This document shows, piece by piece, positions 63,961-64,000 of a stretch of 64,000 bases of DNA. Origin of the DNA: Prado023 sp963818445 (GTDB lineage: Bacteria; Actinomycetota; Actinomycetes; S36-B12; CAIYMF01); NCBI GenBank assembly GCA_963818445.1, contig CAWFSG010000001.1:434001-498000 (forward strand), read 5' to 3'. Every line of letters starts with the position of its first letter. Positions within the stretch are counted from its first letter, which is position 1. The notes beneath the pieces were generated by a model. That model was given only the letters and a program-made list of their open reading frames with translations, had not been told where the DNA came from and ran no database searches. A program made the translations under genes and the position numbers.

Positions 63961-64000
63961 ATGACCTTGGCCTACTTCTTCATCACCCTCGCGGGGCTGG
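63961..64000 (+). CDS. Start of a membrane protein, possibly prepilin peptidase (cut by window end)
   Basis: Thirteen codons are visible (MTLAYFFITLAGL), a hydrophobic N-terminus. A prepilin peptidase would fit: the prepilins need one, none is present in the rest of the window, and in M. tuberculosis a type IV peptidase-like gene (Rv2551c) follows aroE. This is a guess from context; the sequence alone only shows the first membrane segment. Confidence 0.35.
   Translation, partial: MTLAYFFITLAGL

Overview
The window is high-GC, densely coded DNA with many GTG starts and ATGA or GTGA stop-start overlaps. Its gene content marks it as an actinomycete (Actinomycetia): phosphatidylinositol mannoside genes, a GarA-position FHA protein, an FtsR-type MerR regulator, DUF881 and small-basic-protein genes, and an actinobacterial LexA box. 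I cannot place it to genus. Two stretches follow the gene order known from Mycobacterium tuberculosis: 1.7-12.9 kb matches the pgsA2 to gcvB block, and 16.3-51.4 kb matches the pgsA1 to aroE block.

Layout. 0-1.3 kb: end of a sensor-like gene and a NarL-type response regulator. 1.7-12.9 kb: CDP-alcohol phosphatidyltransferase, a sugar nucleotidyltransferase/phosphomannomutase fusion, DUF881-sbp-DUF881, gcvH, zinc-ribbon FHA protein, two MerR regulators flanking a DUF151 protein, and gcvP. 12.9-16.2 kb: HAD phosphatase, hotdog thioesterase and an EF-G-like GTPase. 16.3-19.7 kb: pgsA-patA-pimA, early PIM synthesis. 19.8-25.2 kb: DUF3048 lipoprotein, pdxS-pdxT, yebC and a wax ester/triacylglycerol synthase with a histone-like Lys-Ala-Pro tail. 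25.2-33.2 kb: ruvCAB behind a LexA box, yajC-secD-secF and rel. 33.3-42.2 kb: DUF349 protein, cyclophilin, metallo-hydrolase, hisS, aspS, copC and copD-ctaG. 42.2-51.4 kb: membrane protein, GNAT, rarA, alaS, ruvX, mltG, aroE. 51.6-64 kb: a type IV pilus cluster (DUF4388 protein, pilB, pilT, pilC, two major-type prepilins, a decayed GT87 mannosyltransferase remnant, three minor-pilin-like genes and the first codons of a probable prepilin peptidase).

Noteworthy points. (1) Single-base indels break aspS, alaS, a GNAT gene, pilT, pilC (seven insertions), a prepilin and the pilV-like gene. In every case, removing or adding the inferred bases restores a family-like protein of whole-codon length. 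This looks more like residual insertion-type sequence error, concentrated in the pilus cluster, than gene decay; the GT87 piece by contrast is a true remnant because about half the gene is missing. (2) At least eight genes have a TAnnnT -10 element 6-7 bases before the start codon, so leaderless transcription appears common. (3) The aroE ribosome binding site lies in a perfect 10-bp inverted repeat, with an upstream in-frame GTG overlapping the mltG stop. (4) Several proteins carry features unusual for their family: the KAP-tailed acyltransferase, the zinc-ribbon FHA protein without the GarA phosphoacceptor motif, the phosphomannomutase half without its catalytic serine motif, and a PilX-like protein with parallel-beta-type repeats.
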